A stretch of DNA of 64,000 bases from Polynucleobacter brandtiae (lineage in GTDB: Bacteria > Pseudomonadota > Gammaproteobacteria > Burkholderiales > Burkholderiaceae), in contig NZ_PGTX01000001.1 of the NCBI RefSeq assembly GCF_002797575.1, forward strand, positions 62,001-126,000. Direction: 5' to 3'. A program made the translations under genes and the position numbers. Of the stretch, positions 1 to 9,726 are shown piece by piece; positions within the stretch are counted from its first letter, which is position 1; each line of letters begins with the position of its first letter. The notes under the pieces were generated by a model. It did not search any database. It was not told the origin of the DNA and saw only the letters and a list, made by a program, of their open reading frames with translations.

Positions 1-593
1 AATTCAGGAAATTGCTGAGTAATTTCAATTAATGTTTTTTTCGCTGGTTCCCACTGCTGCATTTCAATTTGCATGCGGGCTTTTACATAGCGTAACTGCA
101 CATTACCAGGAGTCTTTTTAAGGCGTTGATTGATGAGCTCTATAGCCTCAGGGTATTGCTTGGCTTTGACTAGCCTTTCAATGTCTGCTGGAACGCCATT
201 CTTGGTCACTGGATCAGGTTCTATGATCAAAAAGGACAAAAAGGGGACGCCAATAGAGTCCGAAAGCTCGGAGTTGAATGGGTCATACCCAGAGCTATTT
301 GACGTCATTCTGGGCGGGTCATTCGGTCCATATGAGCCAATATAGGGAGCTGGGCGCTCCACTTGTGCCCCAGCAGTGCTGGAAGTATTGGCTGCAGAAG
401 TTGCAGAAGCCACATTCATACTATTGAGCGCCTTAATTTCCGCATCCGCCAGCTGCTGGCCTGGAGTACTGCAAGCACCAAGTAGAAAAGTCAGCATGGC
501 GTAGCTTAAGACCCTCAATAGGGTGGTACGGCTAGTTAGAGTCTTAGCAAGGGGGTTGGCTGGCATAGGAGATGGGGTAAGAAACGGACTCAT
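1..593 (-). CDS. TPR-type lipoprotein, 3' end outside window
   Basis: An open minus-strand frame starts at ATG 593 and runs off the left edge, giving 197 visible residues. The N-terminus has a basic stretch, a hydrophobic segment and a lipobox (LLGAC, Cys41), so it is probably an outer-membrane lipoprotein. A low-complexity Ser/Ala/Pro linker follows. From about residue 140 the sequence looks like tetratricopeptide helices (AKQYPEAIELINQRLKK, then an alternating second helix). An alternative start is the ATG at 566. It is divergent from cysS with 60 bp between them. TPR lipoproteins next to cysS are common in Burkholderiales. I do not know the specific function; the visible part suggests a protein-interaction scaffold in the periplasm. 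Confidence 0.8.
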   Translation of the reverse strand, partial: MSPFLTPSPMPANPLAKTLTSRTTLLRVLSYAMLTFLLGACSTPGQQLADAEIKALNSMNVASATSAANTSSTAGAQVERPAPYIGSYGPNDPPRMTSNSSGYDPFNSELSDSIGVPFLSFLIIEPDPVTKNGVPADIERLVKAKQYPEAIELINQRLKKTPGNVQLRYVKARMQIEMQQWEPAKKTLIEITQQFPE

Positions 594-653
594 TAGATAT
601 ACTCAGCGCTCAGTCTAACAAATTAGCAACACTTGCCCCTTTAAAGCCCCCCT

Positions 654-2078
654 ATGCTGCAAATCTATAACACTCTGAGTCGTTCAAAACAGGTCTTTAA
701 GCCTATCGAGCCTGGCAAGGTCAAGATTTACGTCTGTGGCATGACGGTTTATGACTTTTGTCACATAGGTCACGCCCGGGTGATGATCGTATTTGATATG
801 GTGGTACGGTGGCTTAGGGCTACCGGCTTTGAGGTAACGTATGTTCGCAACATTACGGATATAGACGATAAGATCATTAAGCGGGCAATTGAAAATGGGG
901 AGCCCATTGCCGCCCTAACGCAGCGTTTTATTGATGCCATGCATGCCGATTCAGATGCGTTAGGCCTCATCTACCCCGATGAGGAGCCTCGGGCTACTGA
1001 CTTTATTGCGCAAATGCAGGGCATGATTGGCAAGCTCATCGAAAAAGAGCTGGCCTACCAAGCGGAGGATGGCGATGTGAACTTTGCCGTGCGTTTATTT
1101 CCAGAATATGGTCGTCTGTCTGGTAAATCGATTGATGAGTTAAATGCCGGTGAGCGGGTTGCGGTTGGTGGTGTCAAAAGAGACCCGCTGGACTTTGTTC
1201 TTTGGAAAAGTGCCAAGCCAGAAGAGCCAGCAGATACGCGCTGGAATTCTCCTTGGGGTGAGGGTCGCCCGGGCTGGCATATTGAGTGTTCTGCGATGTC
1301 ATGTGACTTGCTTGGTAAGCATTTTGATATTCATGGCGGTGGCGCTGATTTACAGTTCCCTCATCACGAAAATGAAATTGCGCAAAGCGAAGGTGCCCTA
1401 TATGGTCAACAACATACTGCTGCGGACCAGCCCTTTGTAAATTACTGGATGCACAACGGCCACATCCGAGTCAATGAAGAAAAGATGTCCAAATCATTGG
1501 GTAATTTTTTCTTAATTCGGGATGTTTTAACGCGCTTTGATCCAGAGGTACTCCGCTTTTTTATATTGCGCGCCCATTATCGCAGCCCTATTAACTATAG
1601 CGATGTACAGTTAGAAGAAGCGCGTGCCGGCTTAGTTCGCTTGTATACCGCTTTGCTACAAGCTTCACCAGCTCAGGTTATCCTTTTGGATCCTAACTCT
1701 GCCTTAGTAAAACGTTTTTCTAGTGCGATGAATGATGACTTCAATACTTCTGAAGCCATTGCAGCCTTGTTTGACCTTGCTACTGAAGTGAATCGTGCAG
1801 AGGGTGCGGAAAAAATTCAACTAGCAAGTACCTTAAAAACATTAGCAGCGACCTTAAATTTTCTTCAGCGAGACCCAACATCGTTTTTACAATCTACCGT
1901 TCCCAGCCACGAGAGTGGCCTAACAAATGAATTGATTGAAGAGCAGATTGCAGCACGGTTAGCGGCTAAGCAAGCGAAAGATTTTTCGAAGTCAGACCTC
2001 ATTCGAAAGACTTTGCTAGAGCAGGGTGTAGTACTGGAGGATAAGCCTGGTGGCGTCACTGAGTGGCGCAGAAGCTAA
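654..2078 (+). CDS. cysS: Cysteinyl-tRNA synthetase
   Basis: Class I aminoacyl-tRNA synthetase that charges tRNA-Cys with cysteine in the cytoplasm. The Rossmann catalytic core carries the HIGH motif at residues 37-40 and KMSKS at 277-281. Cys28 in YVCGMTVYD, the Cys in [10 protein letters not shown] and the His pair in FPHHENE match the family's zinc ligands that select cysteine. The DALR anticodon-binding region and a Lys/Ala-rich C-terminal helix follow. The length of 474 residues is close to the usual 460-475. The start ATG lies directly before the conserved LQIYNTLSR beginning; no strong Shine-Dalgarno sequence is visible. Identification is secure. Confidence 0.98.
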   Translation: MLQIYNTLSRSKQVFKPIEPGKVKIYVCGMTVYDFCHIGHARVMIVFDMVVRWLRATGFEVTYVRNITDIDDKIIKRAIENGEPIAALTQRFIDAMHADSDALGLIYPDEEPRATDFIAQMQGMIGKLIEKELAYQAEDGDVNFAVRLFPEYGRLSGKSIDELNAGERVAVGGVKRDPLDFVLWKSAKPEEPADTRWNSPWGEGRPGWHIECSAMSCDLLGKHFDIHGGGADLQFPHHENEIAQSEGALYGQQHTAADQPFVNYWMHNGHIRVNEEKMSKSLGNFFLIRDVLTRFDPEVLRFFILRAHYRSPINYSDVQLEEARAGLVRLYTALLQASPAQVILLDPNSALVKRFSSAMNDDFNTSEAIAALFDLATEVNRAEGAEKIQLASTLKTLAATLNFLQRDPTSFLQSTVPSHESGLTNELIEEQIAARLAAKQAKDFSKSDLIRKTLLEQGVVLEDKPGGVTEWRRS

Positions 2079-2102
2079 TAAATCGCTATGGGTGGTGAGT
2101 AA

Positions 2103-2182
2103 TAAATGAAAAGACAATAACAAACAATAAACAATAAACAACAAACAAAAACAAACGACTAACGACAAACAATGAATTTATT
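2103..2182 (+). promoter_or_regulatory. CAA/AAC-rich leader with 4-codon minicistron
   Basis: About 70 bases made almost only of A and C, with repeated ACAAACAATAA-like words, lie directly before the DNA glycosylase gene. They end in ATG AAT TTA TTT TGA (2172-2186), a four-codon reading frame whose stop overlaps the TTG start of the glycosylase as TTGA. No Shine-Dalgarno sequence is present. The A/C-rich stretch should be unstructured in RNA and could act as a ribosome-loading site; that role is inference. Confidence 0.45.
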
Positions 2183-2857
2183 TTGACTCAAGTAGCAATC
2201 ATCGATATTGGGGCAGCTACTGCATTCTTGGAGGAAATCGCCCCAGAATATTGGGAGCAGGCCTGTACTGAGCTAATGAAGCAAGACCGCATCCTTAAAA
2301 AGTTAATTCCTAAAATTGGCCCTGGATTTTTGAGGACTCGTGGCGACGCTTTTTTGACATTAGCCAGATCTATTGTTGGACAGCAAATTTCAGTGGTGGC
2401 GGCTCAATCGGTTTGGAATAAAGTGCTCATTGCCCTGAAAAACAAAGTCAGCCCCAAGACGATTCTTGCATTGCCTATTGAGAATTTGCGTGCCTGTGGT
2501 CTGTCTGGCCGTAAGGTGGAATACATACGTGATTTGGCTGCGCATTTTGATTCTGGCCAGTTGCATGCCGGTCAATGGAAGGGCATGGAGGACGAGGCCA
2601 TCATTAAGGAGTTAAGCGCCATTCGGGGGGTAGGTCGCTGGACAGCAGAAATGTTCCTCATTTTTAATCTAGTACGGCCCAATATTCTCCCTTTAGATGA
2701 TGCGGGCTTAATTAAGGCTATTTCTCTCAATTACTTCAGTGGGGAGCCTGTTAGTAGGCATGAGGCTCGTGAAGTAGCGGCAAATTGGGCTCCTTGGCGC
2801 ACGGTTGCCACATGGTATATGTGGAGAAGTCTCGACCCCGTGCCCGTAGACCATTAA
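2183..2857 (+). CDS. AlkA-like DNA-3-methyladenine glycosylase (HhH-GPD)
   Basis: Base-excision-repair enzyme that removes alkylated bases, by family. The helix-hairpin-helix is seen in LSAIRGVGRWTAEMF, followed by the Gly/Pro-Asp loop in ILPLDDAG. The second Asp fits the catalytic Asp of AlkA. The motif TLARSIVGQQIS is typical of the bacterial 200-230-residue glycosylases. No FeS-cluster cysteines follow, so it is not of the MutY/EndoIII type. The start is TTG: upstream in-frame ATGs are absent, and the first internal ATG (residue 31) would remove the EIAPEYWEQA region, which I judge conserved. The stop is 9 bp before accA, so the genes are probably co-transcribed. Confidence 0.88.
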   Translation: MTQVAIIDIGAATAFLEEIAPEYWEQACTELMKQDRILKKLIPKIGPGFLRTRGDAFLTLARSIVGQQISVVAAQSVWNKVLIALKNKVSPKTILALPIENLRACGLSGRKVEYIRDLAAHFDSGQLHAGQWKGMEDEAIIKELSAIRGVGRWTAEMFLIFNLVRPNILPLDDAGLIKAISLNYFSGEPVSRHEAREVAANWAPWRTVATWYMWRSLDPVPVDH

Positions 2858-2866
2858 AATCAAGCA

Positions 2867-3838
2867 ATGAAAACGACTTTCCTGGATTTTGAGCAATCAA
2901 TCGCTGAATTAGAGGCAAAGATTGAAGAGCTACAGTTTGTACAAGATGAATCATCCGTGGATATTTCAGATGAAATTAAAACGCTGTCTGAAAAAAGTCA
3001 GCAACTGACTAAGGATGTCTATGCCAATCTGACTCCTTGGCAAGTCTCCCAAGTGGCTCGTCATCCGCAACGACCTTACACCCTAGACTACATTAATGCA
3101 CTCTTTACTGATTTCCATGAATTGCATGGCGATCGTAATTTTGCCGATGACCAATCTATTGTGGCCGGCCTAGCCCGATTCGATGCCAAGCCTTGTATTG
3201 TCATTGGGCATCAAAAAGGCCGTGATACTAAAGAGCGTGCTCTTAGAAATTTTGGTATGAGTCGTCCCGAGGGCTATCGCAAGGCGATGCGCTTAATGCG
3301 TTTGGCGGAGAAATTCACAATACCGGTATTTACATTTGTGGATACACCGGGAGCATTTCCTGGAATTGATGCGGAAGAGCGCAATCAATCTGAGGCGATT
3401 GGCCATAACCTGTATGTTCAGGCAGAATTAGAGGTTCCCATTATTGCCACCATCATTGGTGAAGGTGGCTCGGGTGGTGCATTAGCGATTGCCATGGGTG
3501 ATGTAGTGCTGATGCTGCAAAATTCCACCTACTCGGTCATCTCCCCTGAAGGCTGCGCCTCCATTCTTTGGAAAACAGCTGAAAAAGCGCCTGAAGCAGC
3601 AGAGCAACTTGGCTTAACTGCGCAACGCCTAAAGACACTAGGCTTAATTGACAAGATTGTGGCCGAACCTACTGGTGGAGCACACCGGGACTACGAAGTG
3701 ATGATGAGTAACCTGCGTAAGGCTTTAGCGGACTCTCTAAAGACTTTTGAAGGCATGAGGGTGGAAGCATTACTCGAGCGACGTCACGAGCGCCTGATGG
3801 GCTATGGTAAGTTCAAGGAAATCGAAGCCAAGTCCTGA
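2867..3838 (+). CDS. accA: Acetyl-CoA carboxylase carboxyltransferase alpha subunit
   Basis: Alpha subunit of the carboxyltransferase half of acetyl-CoA carboxylase, which makes malonyl-CoA for fatty acid synthesis; it acts with AccD, which is not in this window. The sequence starts with the typical [22 protein letters not shown] coiled segment. It continues with the crotonase-like core: [35 protein letters not shown] and [12 protein letters not shown]. Length is 323 residues, close to the family norm of about 320. The gene follows the glycosylase by 9 bp and its last 35 bp overlap tilS, so translation is probably coupled. Confidence 0.98.
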   Translation: MKTTFLDFEQSIAELEAKIEELQFVQDESSVDISDEIKTLSEKSQQLTKDVYANLTPWQVSQVARHPQRPYTLDYINALFTDFHELHGDRNFADDQSIVAGLARFDAKPCIVIGHQKGRDTKERALRNFGMSRPEGYRKAMRLMRLAEKFTIPVFTFVDTPGAFPGIDAEERNQSEAIGHNLYVQAELEVPIIATIIGEGGSGGALAIAMGDVVLMLQNSTYSVISPEGCASILWKTAEKAPEAAEQLGLTAQRLKTLGLIDKIVAEPTGGAHRDYEVMMSNLRKALADSLKTFEGMRVEALLERRHERLMGYGKFKEIEAKS

Positions 3839-5129
3839 GGCGGGCAAACGAATTGCAGTTGCCTTAAGTGGCGGCCTCGATTCGGTTGTTCTTCTCGACA
3901 CCGTCTGTAGGGCCAGCAGAAATACGGGTATTCAAAACACCGCTATTGCCCCTGAAATCTGGGTATTTCACATCCACCATGGTCTGCAAAAGCAAGCCGA
4001 CCAATGGCTAGTCTTTTGTGAAAAAATAGCTAAAAAATATCAAGTGCATTTTGATTTTCGTCTGCTGCATTTTCAAAAAGCCAACGAGGGTAATGTTGAG
4101 GCGAGAGCCAGAGCAGGGCGTTATGAGGCATTGACTGAGCTATGTCTTGAGTATGGTATTGAGGATTTGCTTTTAGCGCATCATCAAAACGATCAAGCAG
4201 AAACAGTATTGCTGCAGTTATTACGTGGCGCTGGTGTTGCAGGCCTATCGGCCATGCCTGATAAGCGCCCTCTCAATGGGTCCAACAAGGTGAAGACGGT
4301 TACTTTAAAGCGCCCACTACTGAATCAAACCAGGGCCGAGCTTGAAGCGTACGCAAAAAAATATCGGCTTCAATGGATTGAGGACCCTAGTAATCAAAGT
4401 AGGCGTTTTAGACGTAACGCAATTCGTCAGGAAATCATTCCCCGGCTTGCTAAAATACAGCCTGAGGCTATTGCTAATTTAGCGCGTAGTGCAGAGCTCC
4501 TGGCTCAATCCCAACAATTATTAGATCGCTTGGCTGTTCAGGACGGTAAGTCAGTCTTGCAAAAAGAGAATTTAAAGCTGGCACCACTTTTAGCTCTAGC
4601 AAAAAAAGACTTACCAGCAGCCAACAATCTGATGCGCTATTGGCTAAAAAATAACTGCTTATCAATGCCCTCACAAGAGCGTTTGGATTCTTGGTGGCGT
4701 GACTTAATAAAGGTCGGGCTTGATGCCTCTTTGGAGTGGCAGCACGATGAAGCCAGCATTTACCTTTGGCGTGGTCTTTTGCGGGTGGCTAGAGTGGAGT
4801 CTGGTAGATGGATTTTTAAAACAATTCCGATAAAAAGTAAAAAACAGGGGTTCGCATTTGCCTGGGTAGATGAGGCGAGACAAAAAGGCCTTATTCAACA
4901 AGTCGATCGTAAGGGTGCCGAGAAGATTCAAATCAAGGCGAATACCCCGCGTAAAACGCTTAAAAACCTCTTCCAAGAATCTAACGTGCCTCCTTGGGAG
5001 AGAAATGCCCCCTTACTCTTTATTGATGACCAACTTGTTGCTGTTGCTGGTGTGGGCGTCAGTTATCCACATCTAACGGCTATGGGAATGCGGGTGCTTC
5101 CAGAGTGGTCAGTGTACAAAAACCTGTAA
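3804..5129 (+). CDS. tilS: tRNA(Ile)-lysidine synthase
   Basis: ATP-dependent enzyme that converts C34 of tRNA-Ile(CAU) to lysidine so that it reads AUA. The PP-loop SGGLDS is at residues 22-27, followed by HIHHGL and the [21 protein letters not shown] segment. [15 protein letters not shown] and EDPSNQS are typical of TilS, and a C-terminal TilS substrate-binding domain follows. The only start that keeps the PP-loop is ATG 3804, which lies inside accA and overlaps it by 35 nt; no other ATG, GTG or TTG occurs in frame before the PP-loop. The overlap suggests translational coupling. Confidence 0.96.
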   Translation: MVSSRKSKPSPEAGKRIAVALSGGLDSVVLLDTVCRASRNTGIQNTAIAPEIWVFHIHHGLQKQADQWLVFCEKIAKKYQVHFDFRLLHFQKANEGNVEARARAGRYEALTELCLEYGIEDLLLAHHQNDQAETVLLQLLRGAGVAGLSAMPDKRPLNGSNKVKTVTLKRPLLNQTRAELEAYAKKYRLQWIEDPSNQSRRFRRNAIRQEIIPRLAKIQPEAIANLARSAELLAQSQQLLDRLAVQDGKSVLQKENLKLAPLLALAKKDLPAANNLMRYWLKNNCLSMPSQERLDSWWRDLIKVGLDASLEWQHDEASIYLWRGLLRVARVESGRWIFKTIPIKSKKQGFAFAWVDEARQKGLIQQVDRKGAEKIQIKANTPRKTLKNLFQESNVPPWERNAPLLFIDDQLVAVAGVGVSYPHLTAMGMRVLPEWSVYKNL

Positions 5130-5218
5130 AATAAGCTCCTTTGAGGGTCTGGTAGCTTCCTTTGCCGCATCATCGATAGAAAAATCAAAATAATCAGAAT
5201 AAATAGAAGATTGCTCGT

Positions 5219-6469
5219 ATGGCTTTAATCGTTCATAAATATGGCGGCACCTCAATGGGCTCAGTAGAGCGCATTCAAAATGTGGCCAAACGCGTCGCTA
5301 AGTGGATGCGTGCTGGCCATCAAGTTGTTGTCGTTCCGTCAGCGATGTCTGGAGAGACCAATCGATTACTCGGCTTAGCTAAAGAAATTAATCCTGACGC
5401 TAATCCGCGAGAGCTTGACCAAATTGCCTCAACAGGTGAGCAAGTGAGCTCTGGATTGTTGGCTTTGGCTTTACTCCGCGAAGGAATTGATGCTGTGAGT
5501 TACGCTGGGTGGCAGGTCACGGTGCATACCGATTCTGCATTCACCAAAGCCCGGATTAAGAGTATTGATGATCAGAAAATTCTGGCGGATCTTAACGCTG
5601 GCCGTGCTGTAGTAGTAACTGGTTTTCAAGGGGTCGACCCCAATGGAAATATTACAACCTTAGGCCGTGGTGGCTCAGATACTTCAGCAGTGGCTATGGC
5701 TGCGGCCCTCAAGGCGGATGAGTGCCTAATTTATACCGACGTAGATGGTGTTTACACCACGGATCCCCGTGTCTGTGAGGATGCCCGCCGCTTGGACAAG
5801 ATTACCTTTGAAGAAATGCTGGAAATGGCTAGCTTGGGTTCTAAGGTATTACAGATTCGCTCGGTTGAGTTTGCCGGGAAGTACAAAGTTAAAACCCGTG
5901 TTCTGTCATCCTTGACAGATCCACTGATGCCCCTCGACGTTGAGATGAAGTCGGGCACCTTGATTACATTTGAAGAGGACAGCACCATGGAAGCCGCCGT
6001 TATTTCCGGTATCGCCTTTGCGCGCGATGAAGCCAAAATTACCGTATTGGGTGTTCCTGATCGCCCTGGAATCGCTTATCAAATTCTGGGTCCGATTGCT
6101 GATGCCAATATTGATGTTGACATCATTATCCAGAATCAATCTTTTGAAGGCAAGACAGACTTTACCTTTACAGTGCCACGGGCTGACTATCAGAAAGCAC
6201 TAGATTTACTGAAAAAGAATGTGCAGACCCACATAGAGGCAAAAGAGATTACTGGTGATCCAAAGGTTTCTAAAGTCTCTGTTGTTGGTGTTGGCATGCG
6301 CTCTCACGTTGGCGTTGCTAGCAAAATGTTCCGCACCTTATCAGAGGAGGGCATCAATATCTTGATGATCTCCACTAGTGAAATTAAGATTTCAGTCGTG
6401 ATTGACGAGAAATATATGGAATTGGCTGTACGTGCCCTGCACAAGGCCTTTGAGCTAGACCAGAAGTAA
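5219..6469 (+). CDS. lysC: Aspartate kinase
   Basis: Phosphorylates aspartate, the first step to lysine, threonine and methionine. The N-terminal amino-acid kinase domain begins with KYGGTS (residues 7-12). It includes GFQGV, GRGGSDTSA and YTDVDGVYTTDPR. Two C-terminal ACT domains follow: about residue 265 onward (ITVLGVPDRPGIAYQI) and about 345 onward (VSVVGVGMRSHVGVASKMF). These normally bind Lys and/or Thr for feedback inhibition. The length of 416 residues fits the monofunctional type. An internal start for a separate beta subunit is known in this family; I did not identify one with confidence. It is the last protein gene before tRNA-Ser. Confidence 0.97.
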   Translation: MALIVHKYGGTSMGSVERIQNVAKRVAKWMRAGHQVVVVPSAMSGETNRLLGLAKEINPDANPRELDQIASTGEQVSSGLLALALLREGIDAVSYAGWQVTVHTDSAFTKARIKSIDDQKILADLNAGRAVVVTGFQGVDPNGNITTLGRGGSDTSAVAMAAALKADECLIYTDVDGVYTTDPRVCEDARRLDKITFEEMLEMASLGSKVLQIRSVEFAGKYKVKTRVLSSLTDPLMPLDVEMKSGTLITFEEDSTMEAAVISGIAFARDEAKITVLGVPDRPGIAYQILGPIADANIDVDIIIQNQSFEGKTDFTFTVPRADYQKALDLLKKNVQTHIEAKEITGDPKVSKVSVVGVGMRSHVGVASKMFRTLSEEGINILMISTSEIKISVVIDEKYMELAVRALHKAFELDQK

Positions 6470-6504
6470 ATACCGCTTTATATGCCCCCATCAAACGGAA
6501 TCCG

Positions 6505-6532
6505 TTAAACTGTGGGTCGTAGTTTGTAATAC
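6505..6532 (+). promoter_or_regulatory. Candidate tRNA-Ser promoter
   Basis: TTAAAC at 6505-6510 and TAATAC at 6527-6532 are separated by 16 bp, with TG just upstream of the -10 hexamer (extended -10 style). This places a start a few bases before the mature tRNA 5' end at 6546. A short dyad (AACGGA-A-TCCGTT, 6494-6506) overlaps the -35. Assigned by eye only. Confidence 0.4.
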
Positions 6533-6545
6533 AAAGAATGAATAC

Positions 6546-6638
6546 GGAGACGTGGCCGAGTGGTCGAAGGCACTCCCCTGCTAAGGGAGCATTTGCTCAA
6601 AAAGCGAATCGGAGGTTCGAATCCTCTCGTCTTCGCCA
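6546..6638 (+). tRNA. tRNA-Ser(GCT)
   Basis: A cloverleaf can be drawn: the acceptor stem GGAGACG pairs with CGTCTTC (one G-T pair), the anticodon stem CTCCC/GGGAG encloses loop CTGCTAA, the anticodon GCT is at 6580-6582, and there is a long class II variable arm and T-arm GGAGGTTCGAATCCTC. The discriminator is G and CCA is encoded (6636-6638). It reads AGC/AGU serine codons. Confidence 0.97.
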
Positions 6639-6650
6639 GGAAATACCTAA

Positions 6651-6687
6651 AATAAGGGTTTGTAGAGATACAAACCCTTATTGCTTA
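6651..6687 (+). terminator. Intrinsic terminator after tRNA-Ser
   Basis: A perfect 14-bp stem (6651-6664 with 6669-6682) closes a GAGA tetraloop and is followed by GCTTAGTTTTT. It begins 12 bp after the encoded CCA and probably ends the lysC/tRNA-Ser transcript. Confidence 0.9.
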
Positions 6688-6735
6688 GTTTTTCTGGCAT
6701 AGTTTTTTGCACCTTCAGCCCTAGCAAGAAAATCC

Positions 6736-7347
6736 ATGTCTCTGCCCATCTTGTACTCTTATCGTAGATGCCCCTTCGCTATGCGGGCTCGCATGGCTTT
6801 GCAGTATGCAGGTATTGCAGTTGAGCATCGAGAGATTTCATTAAGGGATAAGCCACAGTCTATGCTCCTGGTTTCTCCAAAAGGAACGGTTCCAGTGCTG
6901 TGGATTGACGACATAGTCTTGGATCAAAGTCTGGACATCATGCAGTGGGCACTCGAAAAATCAGATCCAGATGACTGGAATATGGTTGATCAACTAATAT
7001 CGCAAAGCTGGATTGAAAAGAATGACGGGCCTTTTAAAAAGATTCTGGATCAGTACAAATACCCCAATCGATATCCAGACTTTAGCCATGCAGAAGTTTT
7101 GAGAGCTGCAATGGAGTTGATGTTACGGCCAATGGAGTTAACGCTTCAGTCCAGTCAGTTTCTATTGGGAAATAAAACATCCTGGGTAGATATCGCCATA
7201 TTCCCATTTATTCGGCAGTTTTCGATGGTGAACCCATCAGAGTTTTCAGGCTTGCCATTATCAAGAACTAAAGAATGGCTTGCTCATTTTTTGCAATCCG
7301 AACTTTTTGGCTTGGTGATGCATCAACATCCTGTCTGGGTAGAGTAG
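6736..7347 (+). CDS. Glutathione S-transferase family protein (Grx2-like N-terminus)
   Basis: Thioredoxin-fold N-terminal domain with a cysteine-based motif CPFAMRAR at residues 12-19, a cis-Pro in GTVPVLWI and the adjacent DQSLDIMQW segment, then an all-helical C-terminal GST domain. Cys-Pro-Phe resembles glutaredoxin-2 and DHAR-type GSTs more than serine- or tyrosine-type GSTs, so a thiol-transfer or deglutathionylation role is likely; the substrate cannot be told. Length 203 is usual. It stands alone between the tRNA-Ser terminator and the ABC transporter operon. Confidence 0.85.
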   Translation: MSLPILYSYRRCPFAMRARMALQYAGIAVEHREISLRDKPQSMLLVSPKGTVPVLWIDDIVLDQSLDIMQWALEKSDPDDWNMVDQLISQSWIEKNDGPFKKILDQYKYPNRYPDFSHAEVLRAAMELMLRPMELTLQSSQFLLGNKTSWVDIAIFPFIRQFSMVNPSEFSGLPLSRTKEWLAHFLQSELFGLVMHQHPVWVE

Positions 7348-7577
7348 TAATCTTTCCAGGAGTGATGGAATTTTTAGCTTCAATTTAGTGCATATTTGTA
7401 GATAAATAGTACTTACGTACAAATTACTGGATTTTTGTTGAAAATAATGGGCAATCTTCCTTCGACACCATATTTTTTACAGCATCGTTGTGAGTGATCT
7501 AAATCAACATTCTCTAAATGAAATATTGCTACACTGTTTTCAGGTAGTAGTTTAGATAACGTAACGGGAGATTAGTC

Positions 7578-8729
7578 ATGAAATTCATTGTTTCCGCTTT
7601 AGCCCTTGTTTTATGTTCAGGCATATCTGTAGGCGTATCCGCTAAAGATACTGTCAAAATTGCTTATATCGGGCCTTTGACTGGTGGAGTTTCTGCCAAC
7701 GGTATCGGCGGTCGAAATTCTGCAGATCTTGCAGTCCGGCTTAAAAATCAAGATCCGAATGCAAAATATAAGTATGAATTAGTGTCTGCTGATGATGAGT
7801 GCAAGCCTAACGTTGGCGTGCAGGTAGCTACAAAGATAGCTGCTGACAGCTCTATTATCGCTGGTGTTACTCATTACTGTTCAGCAGTGGCTATGAGTAC
7901 TGTTGATGTTTATCACAAGTTTGGCTTGCCAGTAATGGTGTGGGGTGCTGTTTTGCCTGAGATTACTTATGGCAATGACTATAAAGAGGTGCATAGAGTG
8001 AATGGCACCATGATTAATCAAAACGAAGTTGCTGCTAAATTTTTGACTGGTTTAGGTTACAAGAAGTGGGTGATTATTCACGACACAACTGACTACGGCA
8101 AGGGACACAACAAGTACTTTACTCAATACCTAACCAAGAATGGCGGCCAAATTTTGGGCACATTCGGAGTAACGGCGGATCAGCAAGACTTTACTGCTGA
8201 GCTGACTAAGATTAAGGAGCTTAAGCCTGAGGTTGTTTACTTTGGCGGACTAACTCCTATTGGTATCCGTATTCGCACGCAAATGGATCGTTTAGGCATC
8301 AAAGCGGTTTTCGAAGGTACGTCTGGTATTAAGTCTGACGCTTACATTGAGGGCCTCGGTAAATTATCAGAGGGGTCTTTGTCTTTTATTGAGGGCGCTC
8401 CATGGGAGAAGTTGCCAGGCGGCTTAGCATTTACAGCTAAATACAGTCAGCAAAAATATCCTGATGCACCTGAGGCATATGGTCCATTTGCCTATGCTGC
8501 TGCCAATCTTATTATGGATGCGATTGAAAAGGCGGGGCCTAATCGCAAGAAGGTCATGGAAGTGTTAAATAAAACGAATAACGTTGAAACAATTATTGGT
8601 ACCGTAACCTTTGATGATCGTCGCCAAAACATCGTTCCTTTGATCTCTAAATATGTTGCCCAGGATGGAAAATGGGTTGTCTGGGAAGATAGCCTGTATG
8701 CCAAAAAACAGCGTAAATTAGGTCAATAA
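7578..8729 (+). CDS. ABC transporter substrate-binding protein, branched-chain amino acid type
   Basis: Periplasmic binding protein of the LivK type I fold. A signal peptide (residues 1-22, cleavage after VSA) is followed by VKIAYIGPLTGGVSANGIGGRNSADLAV, the typical start of this family. Two alpha/beta lobes follow, including VIIHDTTDYGKGHNKYF and VYFGGLTPIGI. Cys residues near 75 and 100 may form a disulfide. GGGAG lies about 8 nt before the ATG. It is the first gene of a five-gene importer operon followed by a peptidase gene. Ligands in this family include branched-chain amino acids, amides, urea and other small amino acid derivatives; the sequence does not settle which. Confidence 0.92.
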   Translation: MKFIVSALALVLCSGISVGVSAKDTVKIAYIGPLTGGVSANGIGGRNSADLAVRLKNQDPNAKYKYELVSADDECKPNVGVQVATKIAADSSIIAGVTHYCSAVAMSTVDVYHKFGLPVMVWGAVLPEITYGNDYKEVHRVNGTMINQNEVAAKFLTGLGYKKWVIIHDTTDYGKGHNKYFTQYLTKNGGQILGTFGVTADQQDFTAELTKIKELKPEVVYFGGLTPIGIRIRTQMDRLGIKAVFEGTSGIKSDAYIEGLGKLSEGSLSFIEGAPWEKLPGGLAFTAKYSQQKYPDAPEAYGPFAYAAANLIMDAIEKAGPNRKKVMEVLNKTNNVETIIGTVTFDDRRQNIVPLISKYVAQDGKWVVWEDSLYAKKQRKLGQ

Positions 8730-8791
8730 ATAGCGTAGCTTGTACCCATTTATTAATTTATTTTTAACTAAAGTAATGAGAGTGATAGTGC

Positions 8792-9724
8792 ATGTCGTTT
8801 GATATCCTTTTGCAGTATCTGCTTAACGGTTTGATGTTGGGCGTTATCTACGCGATTGTTGCGGTAGGTTTCACTCTCTACTTTGGTGTGTTAGATGTCA
8901 TCAAGTTCTCTCATGGCGATATTTTGATGGTGGGGGCCTTTGCTGGCCTCACTGCTTATATCGGCATTGCTGAGACATTTCAATCTCCCTGGTTGCAGCT
9001 TTTGATGATTGTCATCATTAGTCTTTCTGTTGCAGCTTTTTTGGGCGCCGTTATAGCGCGCTATTTAATTCTCCCATTACAAAAAGCGCCGCCGATCAAC
9101 ACATTGTTGGTTACGTTAATGCTTGGATTAGCATTGCGAGAGGCGGTACGCCTGTTTTATCCTAATGGCTCAAATCCAAAGCCTTTTCCAAGGTTGTTAC
9201 CAACTGAGGGTATTACCCTAGGCGATTTTATATTGAGGGCGGATAGCTTAATTTTGTTGTTAACCGGGATTATTAGTATTGTTGCCGTTCAACGTTTAAT
9301 TACTCGCACCAAAATTGGCTTGGCCATCAGAGCGGTCGCTCAAGACAGTGAAACCGCTCGCATTATGGGCATTAATTTTCAGAAAATTGTATTGATCACC
9401 TTTATGTTGGGCTCAGCGTTGGCAGCTTTGGCCGGAGTTATGAATGGCCTCTACTACAACGAAGTGAACTTTGGTATGGGTTTGTTGCTCGGTGTTATTG
9501 GATTTTCTGCTGCGGTAGTTGGTGGCCTAGGGAACTTCTACGGCGCTATTGTGGGCGGCTTTCTATTTGCGGCCCTGCAAACAATTGGTGCAGTGTTATT
9601 GCCCGCAATTTTGCCCAGTGTTCCCAGTGCATACAAAGACGTATTTGCATTTGCAGTGATTATTATCATTATGGGATTAAAGCCAACAGGCTTAATTTCT
9701 GAAAAATCTAGCGAACGGGTGTAA
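8792..9724 (+). CDS. livH: Branched-chain amino acid ABC transporter permease LivH-type
   Basis: Inner-membrane permease with about eight hydrophobic segments. MSFDILLQYLLNGLMLGVIYAIVAVGFTLYFGVLDVIKFSHGD is the hallmark N-terminus of LivH (long stretch shown by its residue positions 1-43). The cytoplasmic coupling segment reads AIRAVAQDSETARIMGIN (about residues 188-205), and GGLGNFYGAIVGG is the conserved late motif. Length 310 is normal. The gene lies 62 bp after the binding-protein gene and 2 bp before livM. Confidence 0.93.
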   Translation: MSFDILLQYLLNGLMLGVIYAIVAVGFTLYFGVLDVIKFSHGDILMVGAFAGLTAYIGIAETFQSPWLQLLMIVIISLSVAAFLGAVIARYLILPLQKAPPINTLLVTLMLGLALREAVRLFYPNGSNPKPFPRLLPTEGITLGDFILRADSLILLLTGIISIVAVQRLITRTKIGLAIRAVAQDSETARIMGINFQKIVLITFMLGSALAALAGVMNGLYYNEVNFGMGLLLGVIGFSAAVVGGLGNFYGAIVGGFLFAALQTIGAVLLPAILPSVPSAYKDVFAFAVIIIIMGLKPTGLISEKSSERV

Positions 9725-9726
9725 TC

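Noticed and set aside
2390-2575. Minus-strand frames within the DNA glycosylase gene
   Set aside because: Overlapped entirely by a conserved enzyme gene on the plus strand.
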